From Petrosia ficiformis (lineage: Eukaryota > Porifera > Demospongiae > Haplosclerida > Petrosiidae): a stretch of DNA of 64,000 nucleotides. The stretch covers positions 11,232,576 through 11,296,575 of the forward strand of contig OX345637.1 of the NCBI GenBank assembly GCA_947044365.1, written 5' to 3'. The notes beneath the pieces were generated by a model. That model did no database searches. It saw only the letters and a program-made list of their open reading frames with translations, and was not told the origin of the DNA. Made by a program: the position numbers and the translations under genes. Shown here in pieces: positions 23,760 to 36,389 of the stretch; positions within the stretch are counted from its first letter, which is position 1; each line of letters starts with the position of its first letter.

Positions 23760-24480
23760 CAAAATGAATGGATGATGGATGAGCTAATGAGTGTGTGGGG
23801 TGGGGTGTACGTGTACATGATATGAATTGGATGGATGATGGATGGTTGGATGGATGAACTAGTAGGTATGCGGTGTGTACATGTACATGTATATGAATTG
23901 GATGGATGATGAATGGTTGGATGGATGAACTAATGGGTGTGTGGTGTGTACATGTACATGTATATAGATGATGGATGGTTAGATGGATAGATGAATTAAT
24001 GGGTGTGTGGTGTGTACATGTACACATGAATTGGATGGATGATGGATGGTTGGATGGATGAACTAGTAGGTATGCAGTGTGTACATGTATATGAATTGGA
24101 TGGATGATGAATGGTTGGATGGATGAACTAATGGGTGTGTGGTGTGTACATGTACATGTATATGAATTGGATGGATGATGAATGGTTGGATGTATGAACT
24201 AATGGGTGTGTGGTGTGTACATGTACATGTATATAGATGATGGATGGTTAGATGGATAGATGAATTAATGGGTGTACATGTACACATGAATTGGATGGAT
24301 GATGGATGGTTGGATGGATGAGCTAATGGGTGTGTGGTGTGTACATATACATGTATATGGATGATGGATGGTTGGATGGATAGATGAATTAATGGGTGTG
24401 TGGTGTGTACATGTACACATGAATTAGATGGATAATGGATGGATGGATGGATGAGCTAATGGGTGTGTGGTGTGTACATA
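23760..24480. repeat. Irregular GGATGGATGATGGATGG / GTGTGTACATGTACATG minisatellite
   Basis: Tandem units of roughly 70 bases with internal deletions, in the last intron of RING fragment 2. The same unit forms the regular 71-base array in fragment 3. The open frames here are low-complexity artefacts. Confidence 0.75.
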
Positions 24481-24925
24481 AACTGATAAATAGATGAACG
24501 AATCAATGAATAGATGGATCAATAAGTGAATGGATGGATGGAGGGATGGATGAATGGATGGTTAGATCAAATGAGTGAATGGATTGTTGAATAAATATAA
24601 GAAAGTACATGTGGATGAAGAGATTCACAAAATGTAGATGAGAGGGAATGATATGGTAAAATAATACATGTAGGGTGGAGTAACATACATCTTTATGAAA
24701 GCGATGGCCACATTCCAATCTCACAGAATTGAAATCCTTCATATCCTCATTATATTCTATTTCACTGTACACAGGGGGTGGAGCTTTGGGTGGAGCAAGT
24801 TGTTGTTTAAGCTGAGGAACCTACATGTACATGTACACACATTTATACACATGTACAACAATAAATAATTATCTTTAATATAGTTTTATGACAGTAATAG
24901 ACAACAAGATTAGAAAATATAAGCA

Positions 24926-25010
24926 ATTTGTTGATAATATACTCATGCACTCTCATGCTATCATCATCAATTAGTCAACAGTATCTTAATATAATTAATA
25001 ATTATACTAA
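24926..25010. repeat. Single copy of the 80-base minisatellite unit
   Basis: The unit starting ATTTGTTGATAATATACTCA occurs once here and eight times at 43081-43720, in the equivalent intron of RING fragment 3. Confidence 0.75.
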
Positions 25011-26395
25011 TTTTATTCAAGGTCTGTTTTCTAAACTTGTAGTTCTTAATCAATTACTTAAATCAGCCATTTTGTATTGAAACTTAAAAAAAACTCATTT
25101 TCATATCTACATGTAACAACATCAGGGTTCTAGCTAAATAGTGGAAGAGAAGTGCTACACTGCTCTATGCAATGCCATTTCCCTTTGATGTGTCAAAGGA
25201 ATGCAATTAAATCAGTGTTAGGCTATTAGCACCACTCTGTTGAAGTGTGGCTAGCTAAAACACTGAGTGTAGTCTGTTACACTGTACTTCAAGTAAAATC
25301 ACGTTGAGTTGAAACTGAGCTTATTATAAATTCATAGCTTAAAATTCACCAATGTACAATACTATAGATTCAATCACTGGGTAATCACACTATTGCACAT
25401 ACAAAAAATCTGCTCGTTTCCATAGCAATTTTTCATGAATTTTTAATGAGCTCGGTTTCAATTCTACTTTAATGAACTCACCTGCGGAGGCTGAGACATG
25501 AACATAGACGCTCCTTGATTCATTGGTGGGTTGACGGAATAAGCCATCTGACTTAAAGAAGGAACTGGTTGCTGAGACAGGTTGAGTGGCATTGGTAACT
25601 GGTTCATTGGTGACATGGAATACATCGGTAGCTGACTCATAGTGGTTGTGAATGACGATTGAGGAAAGCTCAATGGTTGTGACAATGGTTGTGACAATGG
25701 TTGTGACAATGGTTGAGAAGATTGAGGAAATGATGGTTGCCGTGACGACATACGACCACCATCTTTTAGTTCAATAATCTCTCTCACGTACAGTACATAT
25801 ATTGATCAATGTACTGTATAGTAATAGTATAGTAATTATAATTGTCAATTGTTTATGAGTCCACCAATCAACCCATCCATCAGTCCACACATCCATTCGT
25901 CTGTCCGTCCATCCATCCATCCATCCATCCACCCACCCACTCATCCTTCCACCTACTCATCTATCTGACTACATACATGTACATGTATTCTATTCTTCTA
26001 TATGATCTATCCACGTACCTTCTGAATAATAACATCCATTGGTAGTCCATTTAAACTAGTAGATTGTTTCAATAGAAAAATATTACTAAATTAATATTCA
26101 TTAATCATTAATATTCATTACCTAGAATAAGTTGGATATTGAGGAGATAAACTGGCAAATAAGTAATCAAAACCAGCTCTATTCTTTCCATCAGTTTTTG
26201 TTATCAAGGCATTTCCAGCTCCTGGACCAGTTCCCATTCCAGTTCCCATTCCAGTTCCCACTCCAGTCCCTAATCCAAGTCCCATTCCCATACCACTAGA
26301 TACAGGCTGGCTAAGTGCAGACTCCATTGGTGGAAGTACACCTACAACTACATGTACATTAAAAAGATAACATGTTAAATTTGTATTTACATTGT

Positions 26396-27525
26396 GTAAT
26401 GAACTGAGACATTTAGACTGAATATTGTTAATAATAAAATAATTAACTATTGTATATGTTGTAGTCATATTGTATCTATTGTTGTACATTTTTGTAAGGG
26501 CTACTGCCCTCACTATATAAATGAAATCTGATTCTTGTAATGTGCAGTTTTTTGATAGAAAAGCTCACAGTTATTGTGCTATATATCAAATTGTAAAACT
26601 CTGGTTGTAAACACAACATTTGGCGACGAGGATTGTGAGCTACAGCATATCATGGCTCTAATCGGAAACATTGGGGAATATATAGAGTCAAGGGAGAGCT
26701 GGTCCCAATATATTGAAAGGATGGAACAGTTTTTTGTTGCCAATAATATTGCCGAGGGGAAGAAAGTGTCAGTTCTTCTATCAACAATTGGAGCTGTAGC
26801 TTATCGTACTATTGGAAACTTAGTGGCTCCCGGAAAGCCTGCTGATATATAAGTTACTCACGTGAATTAATGACAGAATACTATAATCCAAAGCCATTGG
26901 TTACTGTGCAACGTTTCCGTTTTTATAGCCGTTTTCGTCAGCCATAGGAGTCCATATTTACATTTGTTGCGGAATTGAGGAACCTAGCAAAAGACTGCGA
27001 TTTCGGTACAATTGCACAAGAGTAATATCAAACTCAAGACATATACTGGGGAACTACTACCCATCTATGGTCAATTCACCACTGAAGTTCACAATCAGGA
27101 GATCGATAAGGTATTACTTATTTAGGCCATAAAGTTGATGCCCAAGGATTACATCCTTGAAGATTGAAGCTATAGTCAGTGCCCCCCGTCCCAAAACAGT
27201 AACTGAACTTAGAGCAGAGCCTTTCTAAGACTATTATAGGATCTGAACGTCCAATTGGATTTGCATCCCGGGTACTATCACCGGCCGAACAAAGTTATAG
27301 GTTGGACTCAGATATAGAAGCATTTCAATCTCAACGATAAAGTCGTTTCTCAATCGCATGTTTCTCATAGTGATAGATGCCTATTCAAAATGGCTGGAAG
27401 TCAGGCTCCTATTTCCCTCAACTCAACACCCAGAGTTCCAGTCCAGAGAGCCTGTATATGTGCAGAACTTCGGCAAAGGCTCCAAATGTTCAGGCGTCAT
27501 GTAGATCACATCCGAAAAAGGCCAC
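26396..27525 (+). mobile_element. Gutted Ty3/Gypsy-type retroelement remnant
   Basis: A possible 5' LTR portion (about 26396-26610) precedes a TGGCGACGAGGA-type primer-binding-like stretch. A truncated Gag-like frame follows at about 26653-26852 and continues out of frame to about 27010. Short collinear scraps then resemble a protease/RT region (about 27030-27120), RNase H (about 27235-27335), integrase core (about 27360-27410) and integrase C-terminus (about 27490-27520). Frames are broken and large parts are missing. There is no 3' LTR: the element ends against the RING exon donor at 27527-27530. It has replaced the intron segment that paralogs fill with GTACATGTAC repeats. It cannot be active. 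Confidence 0.7.
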
Positions 27526-27529
27526 GTAC

Positions 27530-27755
27530 CTGGTTGACTAGCTCCTGTAGATGGAAGATTTGGGTCTAGCTAGCAGACTTAGTTCCCTTAACTAGACACC
27601 ATGACAACAGAACCTGAACTTTCATATGTACAGCAAACAGCATCTTTCACACACATTGTGAATCAAAATATAATGTGGATATAACATGCACACACACAAT
27701 CTCACTGTATCTAAGTTGACATCTCTTAACTGAGGTCCTACTATTGCAATCTTCA
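27530..27755. other. RING fragment 2 first-exon piece fused to a truncated receptor leader
   Basis: The exon piece ends at a donor at 27530 and meets leader sequence at TCTAGCTAG (27565-27573). The leader runs only to about 27778, where it is joined to the middle of the copy 6 tail exon, deleting everything between. Confidence 0.55.
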
Positions 27756-30295
27756 TTAGACATTTAACTTCAAGTCAGAATCAGACTCTTGTCTAGTTTG
27801 TTGTAACTGATCTGATGTACTGTTCTGTACTGTTTCATAACTTGGATTCATTGTCATACGAGTTTTTTGGTTGTTTGACTGAACTGAATCATAACAAGGA
27901 TTAATATCAACTTTCACATCAGAATGTATGTCATCCTACAAAAGAGAGTAGTAAACACTTTAAACATAAAACAAGAAGACACATCTTTATTCCTTACACA
28001 TGTACATTATACATAATCAAAACTTAAAATATGTCGTATATGATAGCATTTTTGCTTACACTATTCTCTCTTACACTCAGTACACACACACTAGACTCAT
28101 TAGACTCACCTACTGTTATACCTATAATCAAATCTTGTGATGACTCACATATAGCTTGCCTTCCTGCAGTAAAATAATAATAATAAATATTCATGCATGC
28201 ATAGTTATACTACCATTAGTTAGAGATTCAGATGCTGTTGGCACTGAATTTGTTGTATCTATCTGTGATGGTGACGATATTAGTGACGCTGACATTGTTG
28301 AAGGTGACAATATTAGTGATGCTGATATTGTTGAAGGAAACAGTCCATCAATATTGTAATGTATTAACTGATAAGCTGGCTGTTCAATATCATAAATTGA
28401 TATGTTATAGTCACACACATAAATTCCATCTATACACTTTGTAACATTCTGACTACCCAAAGGCCTATTGATATTGAGTTGACCATTATATTCAGCTCTT
28501 GTACACAGGTATTCAATGAAGCATCCTAATGACTGACTTCCTTCGACAAATATACATGTGAAATAAACTAGTCCTGTTGTAGAGTCCTGCACAACTACAT
28601 CGCCTCTTAATGTACCTGTGTTAACATAGTCATCAACTACATTGTCCAGTGGGATAATAATTCTACTCACTTAAATTGTTTGGTTCATTACAAACAACTT
28701 CTAATCCAGACTCATATATTAAAATGATGTTGACACTCCATTTCTTATTATCATCCAGAAACCCAACATTAATCTCTCCTGTTATTACTGGTGAATATTG
28801 TGTTATAATACCTGTTCTGTTATACACACAAGATCCTGATTCATTACTCAGTTCAGTAATACATACATATATTCCACTAGGTTGTGGATTCATGAGAATA
28901 GTATCCTATAATAGTATATTAATAGAGTATCAGAGCTATTAGTATCAGTGACTCACTCTTATAATTGTGTTTATAATCCAATTACCATTTTCAATTCCAA
29001 TTCCAATATCATAGTCTGTTATATGTACTATAAACAAAAGAATAGAAAAACAATTATTAATCAGGACTCATAATATAATTTACCTGTTTCAATGTTTACA
29101 ATACTTTCATTTCCTTCTCCCTCCAGATCTTCACTTATAACAGCTGTTATACTGATAGTATAGGTACCAAACTCACTAACATTATATGTGTATTGAGTAT
29201 CAAGTGTTCCAGTTAGTGATACTTGTTTAACAAGTTCTTCTTCATTAGTGATATTAATATTATATTTTGATATTGTGAATTCAGGTAGAGTATATGGAGT
29301 GTTCCAGTTACACTGAATAGTGTATAGTAAACTGATAACACAAGTCAAATCTACAGGATCAGGTTTACCTATAGTGAACGTTTATCAGATCAATTATATA
29401 TATTGACGTAAGTTACGTAAGTTGTATAAACAATGTAGCTTTACTTGAATTAATATAATTATAATTATATCAACCACTCCTGATGCAATACATATCACTA
29501 TAGTATTATTCAGTTCAGGATTTCCTGGTACAGTGAGATTTGAATTCTGTGTAGCAAGACCGTATGTGACTATTCCAAGATCAGTGATAGAAGAATCAGT
29601 TGAGAGTGATTCATCCACAATCCATTGAATTGATACTCCATTATTATTTACTGAACACTTGTACACTGCTGTCTGTTGTATAGTAATAGCTTGAGATGGA
29701 ATAAATGAGAACTGAACACCTGTATATATATATATATATATATATACAATATAAGATGAAATCAAGAGTAAGTGATATTTCACATGTATACTTACCTTGT
29801 GTTATAGGTATTAGTAATAGTAGAATACAGATACTCATCACAGACTGGTAATATCATCTAACTTATACTCCTCCCTTCAGTTATTAAGTTTAACTATACA
29901 TTCCTATGATATTCCAGTCACATGTCATTTGTTATTTTTTTAGTTGTATAAACACTCACATACTGGTACAGTACGTATAATAATTAATTACTATTAGTTT
30001 AATTCTTGAATCAACTGTTTATCACTTGTTCTCATAATATTATGTGTGAGTACATTATGTGTCTTCTTTATTGAGTCTCACTGATCTTTTACAGTCCTTG
30101 TAAGTGATTCTGTAAAAACTTCATAATTACATGATAGTGTGAATGTAATATATACATGTGAAGATAGTGTGAATGTAATATGCATGTAACATACGTGTGA
30201 CACACTAGCACAAAGTTAATATGACAATGAGATTAGATTCTTGAATAATAGTCTTATGTATATAATATTATACTTACCATGTTTTTGATGTACAT
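27756..30295 (-). pseudogene. Receptor copy 6: membrane exon deleted, Ig frameshifted, tail truncated
   Basis: Exons by homology: 30278-30295, 29796-29844, about 29423-29719, 29084-29368, 28957-29027, 28671-28905, 28214-28615, 28110-28163, and a tail at 27756-27935. The Ig exon has a frameshift near its end and its donor is gone (TACAACTTACG in place of TACAAGGTATG). The transmembrane exon is absent: intron 8 material joins directly to the exon 7 side near 28093. The tail keeps NPCY and NPSY, but its end is replaced by leader-derived codons ending in TAA at 27756-27758, so SHYENV is lost. In exon 6 the first Cys of the Cys-x2-Cys pair is Tyr. Confidence 0.8.
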
Positions 30296-31387
30296 TTCTG
30301 AATAGAGGACTTAGTTCATTAACACTTTTTTTGACACACCTTCTGAAATAATGTATAAACTTACCATGTTCTAGATGTATATATCACTGCAAAAATAGAA
30401 TTGTTAAAATAACAAATGTACAGCTAAGATGCAAATTATAATTTAATTGGTCATACAGATTGTTGTAATGATACAAGATACTTGTACTATAATAAATTTT
30501 AATGACGGATATCTCATATTAGATGCACAAAGAAGGTTTGAAAACCTAAAATGATTTAATTAAAATGTTATTCTGCTTCTTTGTATATCTAATAGAGAAA
30601 ATTGAAATTGGGATAATAATTATAATTACATGTATCATGTATGTCACTATGCAGTCATAACAACCTACTCAACCACACAAAAAAAAACCATTTCACATAC
30701 AGTGTGATTTCAATGAATACACAACAAAAACACAATATCAATTTTGCAACACAGATGTACCATGCACAACAGTTGTGGAAAATGCAATGATTGCATAAAT
30801 TGTTGCGAATTTTACACTGATTCCATTTCATTTTACAATTAATGGCTGTAAAATAATTAATTGTGACAATTTTATTTCAGTTTCAGTGTACATTTCTGGG
30901 TAGTGGACTTAGTTCACTAACACCTCTCTTTGCACACCATGACAAGAGAAACTGAACTTTCATATGTACAAAAAACATTATCTTCTTTGACACATGTACA
31001 GCTTTTGAAATATGGATATAACACACACAATCTCCCTGTATCAACGTTGACATCTGTTAACTGAGGTCCTTCTTCGGCAATCTTCAATAGATGTTTAAGG
31101 TTCAAGTCAGATGATAAATAATACACATGCACCCCTTAACCACTTTCCTTCTCCAAAGTTCAAATCCTGTTAATTCCTGAATGTTCTAATGTTAGTTACA
31201 GTAGTAATGTATTAAGCCAAAAAAGGATGAAATAATTTTTGGCTGAATTTTAAACAAATGGTATGCCATACATAATAATGATAATGTCATAAAAAATAAT
31301 ATTACATCTAACAAAAAAAACAGACACTTTAGCACTAAAAAGCTATATTGACAAATAATAAAGTTTCGTGTATTATGATTATAATAA
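30296..31387. other. Leader of copy 6, inverted-repeat element and second leader
   Basis: A short leader remnant (to about 30345), a second donor-like piece (about 30350-30384), an inverted-repeat element (30385-30888) and a second leader body (about 30889-31130). This layout matches 4131-5110. AT-rich spacer follows. Confidence 0.5.
30385..30888. mobile_element. Inverted-repeat element, paralog of 4294-4833
   Basis: Same ends (CACTGCAAAAATAGAATTG and TTTCAGTTTCAGTG) and the same interior, with small deletions. It sits at the same place in a leader exon, so it was duplicated with the locus rather than inserted twice. Confidence 0.6.
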
Positions 31388-33986
31388 TTATTTAATCATT
31401 GAGTGTGATGATTGAGGATTCACATTTTCGTAATGAGACTCTTGTCTAGTTTGTATATGTAACTGATCTGATGTACTGTTCTGTACTGTTTCATAACTTG
31501 GATTTATTGTCATACGAGTTTTTTGATTGTTTGACTGAACTGAATCATAACAAGGATTAATATCAACATTCACATCAGAATGTATGTCATCCTACAAAAG
31601 AGAGTAGTAAACACTTTCAACATAAAACAAGAAGACACATCTTTATTCCTTACTCATGTACATTATACAGCATAAACTTATAATATGTCATATGTGACAT
31701 TTTTACTTACACTCAGTACACAAAAATTAATTTGATAAAATAACTAATTTATTCGTTAGTACAGTTGCAAGGTGATGACTATATCAATATCCTTATGCTG
31801 TCTAATAGATATACAAAATAGAATAAGTATCTTAATGGAGTCGTTTTAGGTTTCTAAACCTTTTTTGTGCATCTAATAAGAGATATAAAGTATGATACAT
31901 ATTTTAATATAATCAGTGCAAAGCAACTATGATGTTAGATGTATGTATCTTGAACAACTAACTAATTGTTAAATTCTTGCTACTGCACTAGTCAATATAT
32001 ATGTTATTTAAACAATTCTATTTTTGCAGTACACACACACTAGTACATTTATTTTCTAAATCCTAACCTGATTCTTTATACACTTGGGAAGAACTTCTAT
32101 TTTTCTTCCTATTAAAACTAGTATAATACCACCAATCAGAATAGTAATAAATGATATCAGACCTAAATTTAACATTATAATCATAATAGACACATTTATT
32201 ATCTCTCATTAGACTCACCTACTGTGATACCTATAATCAAATCTTGTGATGACTCAGCTTGTCTTCCTATAATAAAAATGATGATAATCTGTCAAATAAT
32301 ATGTCACTGTTTGAATTATTAATGATTAATGTACATGAGTGCATAGTTGTCTACCATTAGTTGGATATTCAGAAGATGTTGGCACTATAGTTGTTGCTTC
32401 TCTTTGTGATGATGATGATGATAATTTTACTGATGATGACAAAGTGATGATTGAAGGAGACAGTCCATCAATACTTTGTTGTATTAACTGATAAGCTGGC
32501 TGGTAGTTGATAGCACCATCATGTTCAATATCATAAAATGATATGTTATAGTCACAAGTATAAATTCCATCTATACACTTTGTAACATTCTGACTACCCA
32601 AAGGCCTAGTGATATTGAGTTGACCATTATATTCAGTTCTTGTACACAGGTATTCGATGGAACATCCTAATGACTGACTTCCTTCAACAAATATACATGT
32701 GAAACAAACTAGTCCTGTTGTGGAGTCCTGTACAACTACATCTCCTCTTTGTACATCAAATGTACCTGTGTATATAATCATTTTTTATTACTTGAAATAT
32801 GTCATTATACTCACTTATATTGTTTTGAAAAATAGAAACAACTTCCAATCCAGACTCGTATATCAAAACTACAATGACACTCCACTTCTTATTATTGTTC
32901 AGAAACTCAACATTAATCTCTCCTGTTATTACTGGTGAATATTGTGTTATAATACCTGTTCTGTTATACACACAAGATCCTGATTCATCACTCAGTTTAG
33001 TAATACATACATATATTCCACTAGGTTGTGGATTCATGAGAATAGTATCCTATAATAGTATATTAATACAGTATCAGAGCTATTAGTATCAGTGACTCAC
33101 TCTTATAATTGTATTTATAATCCAATTACCATTTTCAATTCTAATTCCAATATCATAGTCTGTTATATGTACTATAAATACAAGAAAATTAAAATGATAA
33201 CATCTGTTTGAATATAATTTACCTTTTTCAAGGTTTACAATACTTTCATTTCTTTCTCCCTCTAGATCTTCACTTATAACAGCTGTTATACTGATAGTAT
33301 AGGTACCAAACTCACTAACATTATATGTGTATTGAGTATCAAGTGTTCCAGTTAGTGATACTTGTTTAACTAGTTCTACTTCATTAGTGATATTAATATT
33401 ATATTTTGATATTGTGAATTCAGGTAGAGTAAATGGAGTGTTCCAGTTACACTGAATAGTGTATAGTAAACTGATAACACAAGTCAAATCAGGTTTACCT
33501 ATAATGAATAATGAATAATACCAGCCCAGACACATAGGCTAACATGTAATTATAATCATAAACCATACCACCTTGTATTAACAATGTAGCATTAGTTGTG
33601 TTGACAGCATGTTGTGTAAAACCATCCAATTCAAATGCAATACATGTCACTATAGTATTATTCAGTTCAGGATTTCCTGGTATAGTGAGACTTGAATTTT
33701 GTGTACCAGCACCATATGTGATTATTCCAAGATCAGTAATAGGAGTTAGAGTTGAGAGTGATGCATTCACAATCCATTGAATTGTTATTTCCTTGTTATC
33801 TACTGAACACTTGTACACTGCTGTCTGTTGTATAGTAATAGCTTGAGATGGAATAAATGAGAACTGAACACCTGTATATATATACAATATAAGATGAAAT
33901 CAAGACTAAGTGATATTTCACATGTATACTTACCTTGTGTTATAGGTATTAGTAATAGTAGAATACAAATATATACTCATCACGAA
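31388..33986 (-). pseudogene. Receptor copy 7: signal peptide frameshifted; tail extended by stop loss
   Basis: Exons: 33934-33986, 33572-33871, 33223-33498, 33101-33171, 32815-33049, 32355-32765, 32219-32266, 32068-32162, 31388-31591. A four-base insertion after the start codon of the signal exon shifts the frame, and no in-frame ATG precedes it. The usual leader exon is also missing, because unrelated sequence begins near 34166. All other exons are open. The FN3 exon lacks three codons (KPDLTC). At the tail end the normal TAA is CAA, adding QSSHSMIK before the next stop; the three tyrosine motifs are kept. The copy is probably dead unless started elsewhere. Confidence 0.75.
31719..32031. 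mobile_element. MITE-like element in intron 8 of receptor copy 7, shortened
   Basis: Same family as 1300-1726. The right end TATTTTTGCAGT is intact, the left end is degraded, and about 110 bases are missing internally. Confidence 0.5.
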
Positions 33987-34737
33987 CTGGTAATATTTCA
34001 CATTTATCTAAAATTATACTCCTCTCTTTAGTTATTAAGTTACTATTCCCCAAAGAATTGTATTATATATATACATGTTGCATATACATTTAATACTATG
34101 ATATTTATTTCAGTCACATGTCATTAGTTATTTCTGTACTTATATAAACACTCACATACTGGTACATATACACAGACCAAACTAAGGGGAAATTTTGGCT
34201 TGTGGCTTTATTTCTGTTATATTACACTGGTGGAAAGAGTGCTCAAAAGCGGTGTACAAACACTGATCATGAATTGAGATGACAGAATAAGTGTGGGTAT
34301 TAAAAAATTAGAATAATAATAAAAAAATTTTTTTAAATTTGTGTTGCCCGGACCCCAGCCCGTGTGGGCCTGGGTTCAGTGACGCCACTGGTTTTTACAA
34401 ATGCAGTAGTCAGCAATGAATGCCCACACTTTAGCGACTTTCTTAGTCAATTGCTTTTAAAAACCAACAGATCCAGCCTTACAACAAACTTTGCTTCTGT
34501 TCGTTGTGTGAAATTCCTATAGCAACATTGCAACAAGTTTACTAAGTAATTATAGGTTCACTAATCAATTAAAGTCGGTTTACTATGGGATATAGAAACC
34601 TCTGATTGACTAATCAGATTGCAGCATTTTAATGAGCTGTAATTTATCTACAGTTAAAACATGAATATAGTTAATGATTCCAGGAATTGCTATATATGTG
34701 TACAATAGTTTAGGTAAATAATAACTGCTGAACTTAC
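33987..34737. other. Intron 1 remnant and unassigned spacer
   Basis: Up to about 34165 this is normal intron 1 of copy 7. From there the family sequence stops abruptly. A block at about 34340-34390 is unusually GC-rich for the window (GGACCCCAGCCCGTGTGGGC). I recognise no gene or repeat family in it. Confidence 0.4.
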
Positions 34738-36389
34738 TTCCTTCGAAGTTAAAGTTAATAGAGTAAAGTGTCAATTATCGGACACCACCCATATTCGGAC
34801 GCTATAGCGCTCTCTCTACCACTGCAACTGGAATTACTACACCATAGTAAGAAAGTATACTAAGTAATATTTCTGCATACCAAGTTTCATGACGATCGCT
34901 TGCTTGGTCTTAGAGTTATAAGCTTGCAAAAATGAAATTCGGACTCGCCTATGATCGGAAAAATTAATATATTGACGGACAGCTATCCATACGTCTTATA
35001 GAACTGCTGGAAATAAATGGTTACTGTACCATAAGCTGCAACAACATCTACTCTAGTCATAAACCAAATCTCGTCTCTTAAAGTTGCTTGACTGATTTTT
35101 TGTATTCAACTATCTGTGCCATTCTCAGCAATCAATAATCGGCCACGCCTTTTTGTAAATAGTACTGGAAGTATAATTTTTAGAATTTTTTGGTGACCAA
35201 TAAAATTAGAAGAATTTATTATTTCCAATTGAACTCTATACTAATTACAAAAAGGTGTGGCCGATTATTGATTGCTCAGAATGGTCCAGATAGTTGAATA
35301 CAAAAAATCAGTCAAGCAACTTTAAGAGACGAGATTTGGTTTATGACTAGAGTAGATGTTGTTGCAGCTTATGGTACAGTAACCATTTATTTCCAGCAGT
35401 TCTATAAGACGTATGGATAGCTGTCCGTCAATATATTAATTTTTCCGATCATAGGCGAGTCCGAATTTCATTTTTGCAAGCTTATAACTCTAAGACCAAG
35501 CAAGCGATCGTCATGAAACTTGGTATGCAGAGATATTACTTAGTATACTTTCTTACTATAATGTAGTAATTCCAGTTGCAGTGGTAGAGAGAGCGCTATA
35601 GCGTCCGAATATGGGTGGTGTCCGATAATTGACACTTTACTCTACTTGTTTTCTCTCCAGTTCCAACATCATTTATTGAAGTAACTTCAATCACATACAA
35701 TCCACTACTTGAATTTGTTGGATAAAATGTATAGTTATTAATATATACCTCTTCAGAAGATATTATCACATCTTCTCCAATACTAATAGTTATTAGATAA
35801 TATACAGAGAGTCCAATAAATGTGAATGGAGGATCCCATTCAACAATGATAGTACAGGAGTCATTCTGTTTAGCATTTAGATTACCAACTGCAGCTGGAA
35901 GACCTAATTTTAATCAAAATAATATTTTTACTGTCATAGCAATTCTTACCCTGAACATACACATATGCCAATGAAGTTGAACCCAGCAGATTTCCGTTAT
36001 CATCTTCAGCGTGACATCTAACAGTGCTACTATTCACTTCAGGAGTTACTGGAAACTGTGTTATAACCTGTTTACCACCCCCAAATAAGTCATTCACTGT
36101 GAGATTAACATCTACTGAAGCAGAATAAGCAAATGAAAGTGTGTATCCAGTTTGTAATGTTGAACACTCAAAAGTAGCAATTCTGTTCACATAGACATAT
36201 TGTGTCTCTGGAACACTCTCAAAAATATCTGTAACTAAACATTAGAAGCAAATTTCTGCAAATCAGTCAAAACTTACCAGTACTGAATGTACACAAAGCC
36301 AAACTGAGAAGAATCAACAAAGAGAGAATACTGAAAACAAAGGATAGGTGAATTTATACTATTCAGTGTAATAATGATTCTAACCTCAT
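34738..36389 (-). pseudogene. Diverged Ig-FN3 receptor gene, split by a foldback transposon
   Basis: Exons: 36385-36389 (ATGAG, with the start split from the rest), 36278-36330 (signal peptide core SLLILLSLALCTF), 35950-36234 (Ig-like: FECS, TVRCHA), and an FN3-like exon 35645-35903 continuing at 34738-34758. The FN3 exon is interrupted by the element at 34761-35642. Without it the exon is 282 bases and phase 1-1, and the donor GTAAGTTC follows at 34737. The FN3 has VEWDPP and GLYVIEVT, a more typical FN3 than in the array. Phases match the array family. No stalk, membrane or tail exons are seen downstream, so this gene is truncated as well as interrupted. With the insert, translation would run into the inverted repeat and stop. 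Confidence 0.7.
34761..35642. mobile_element. 882-base foldback element with about 396-base arms and TA target duplication
   Basis: The left arm (34761 to about 35159) starts GAGTAAAGTGTCAATTATCG and is mirrored, with few mismatches, by the right arm (about 35244-35642). A spacer of about 85 bases separates them. TA dinucleotides flank both ends (34759-34760, 35643-35644), as for Tc1/mariner-class elements. There is no transposase. A transcript through it would form a very long hairpin. Confidence 0.85.

Larger units (their letters stand above)
23603..26341 (-). pseudogene. RING fragment 2: zinc-binding CIIC deleted and splice acceptors lost
   Basis: Exons by homology: 26122-26341, a truncated third exon (about 26020-26071), 25482-25787, 24689-24820, 23603-23692. 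The RING exon is 132 instead of 159 bases: a 27-base in-frame deletion removes the residues containing the first two zinc-binding cysteines, while CGH-x2-H and CPTCR remain. A deletion removes the acceptor side of the third exon, and the acceptor before the fourth reads AC instead of AG. The fourth exon itself is open and has four SQPL repeats. The next upstream intron is replaced by retroelement sequence. Confidence 0.75.

Noticed and set aside
23674..24287. His/Thr/Ser-rich open frames
   Set aside because: They are translations of the GGATGG and GTACATG minisatellite; the same applies to 42501-42740, 18782-19093 and 19392-19796.
34340..34400. GC-rich block as a possible RNA gene
   Set aside because: I could not fold it into a tRNA or other known RNA by eye and saw no A/B box pair.
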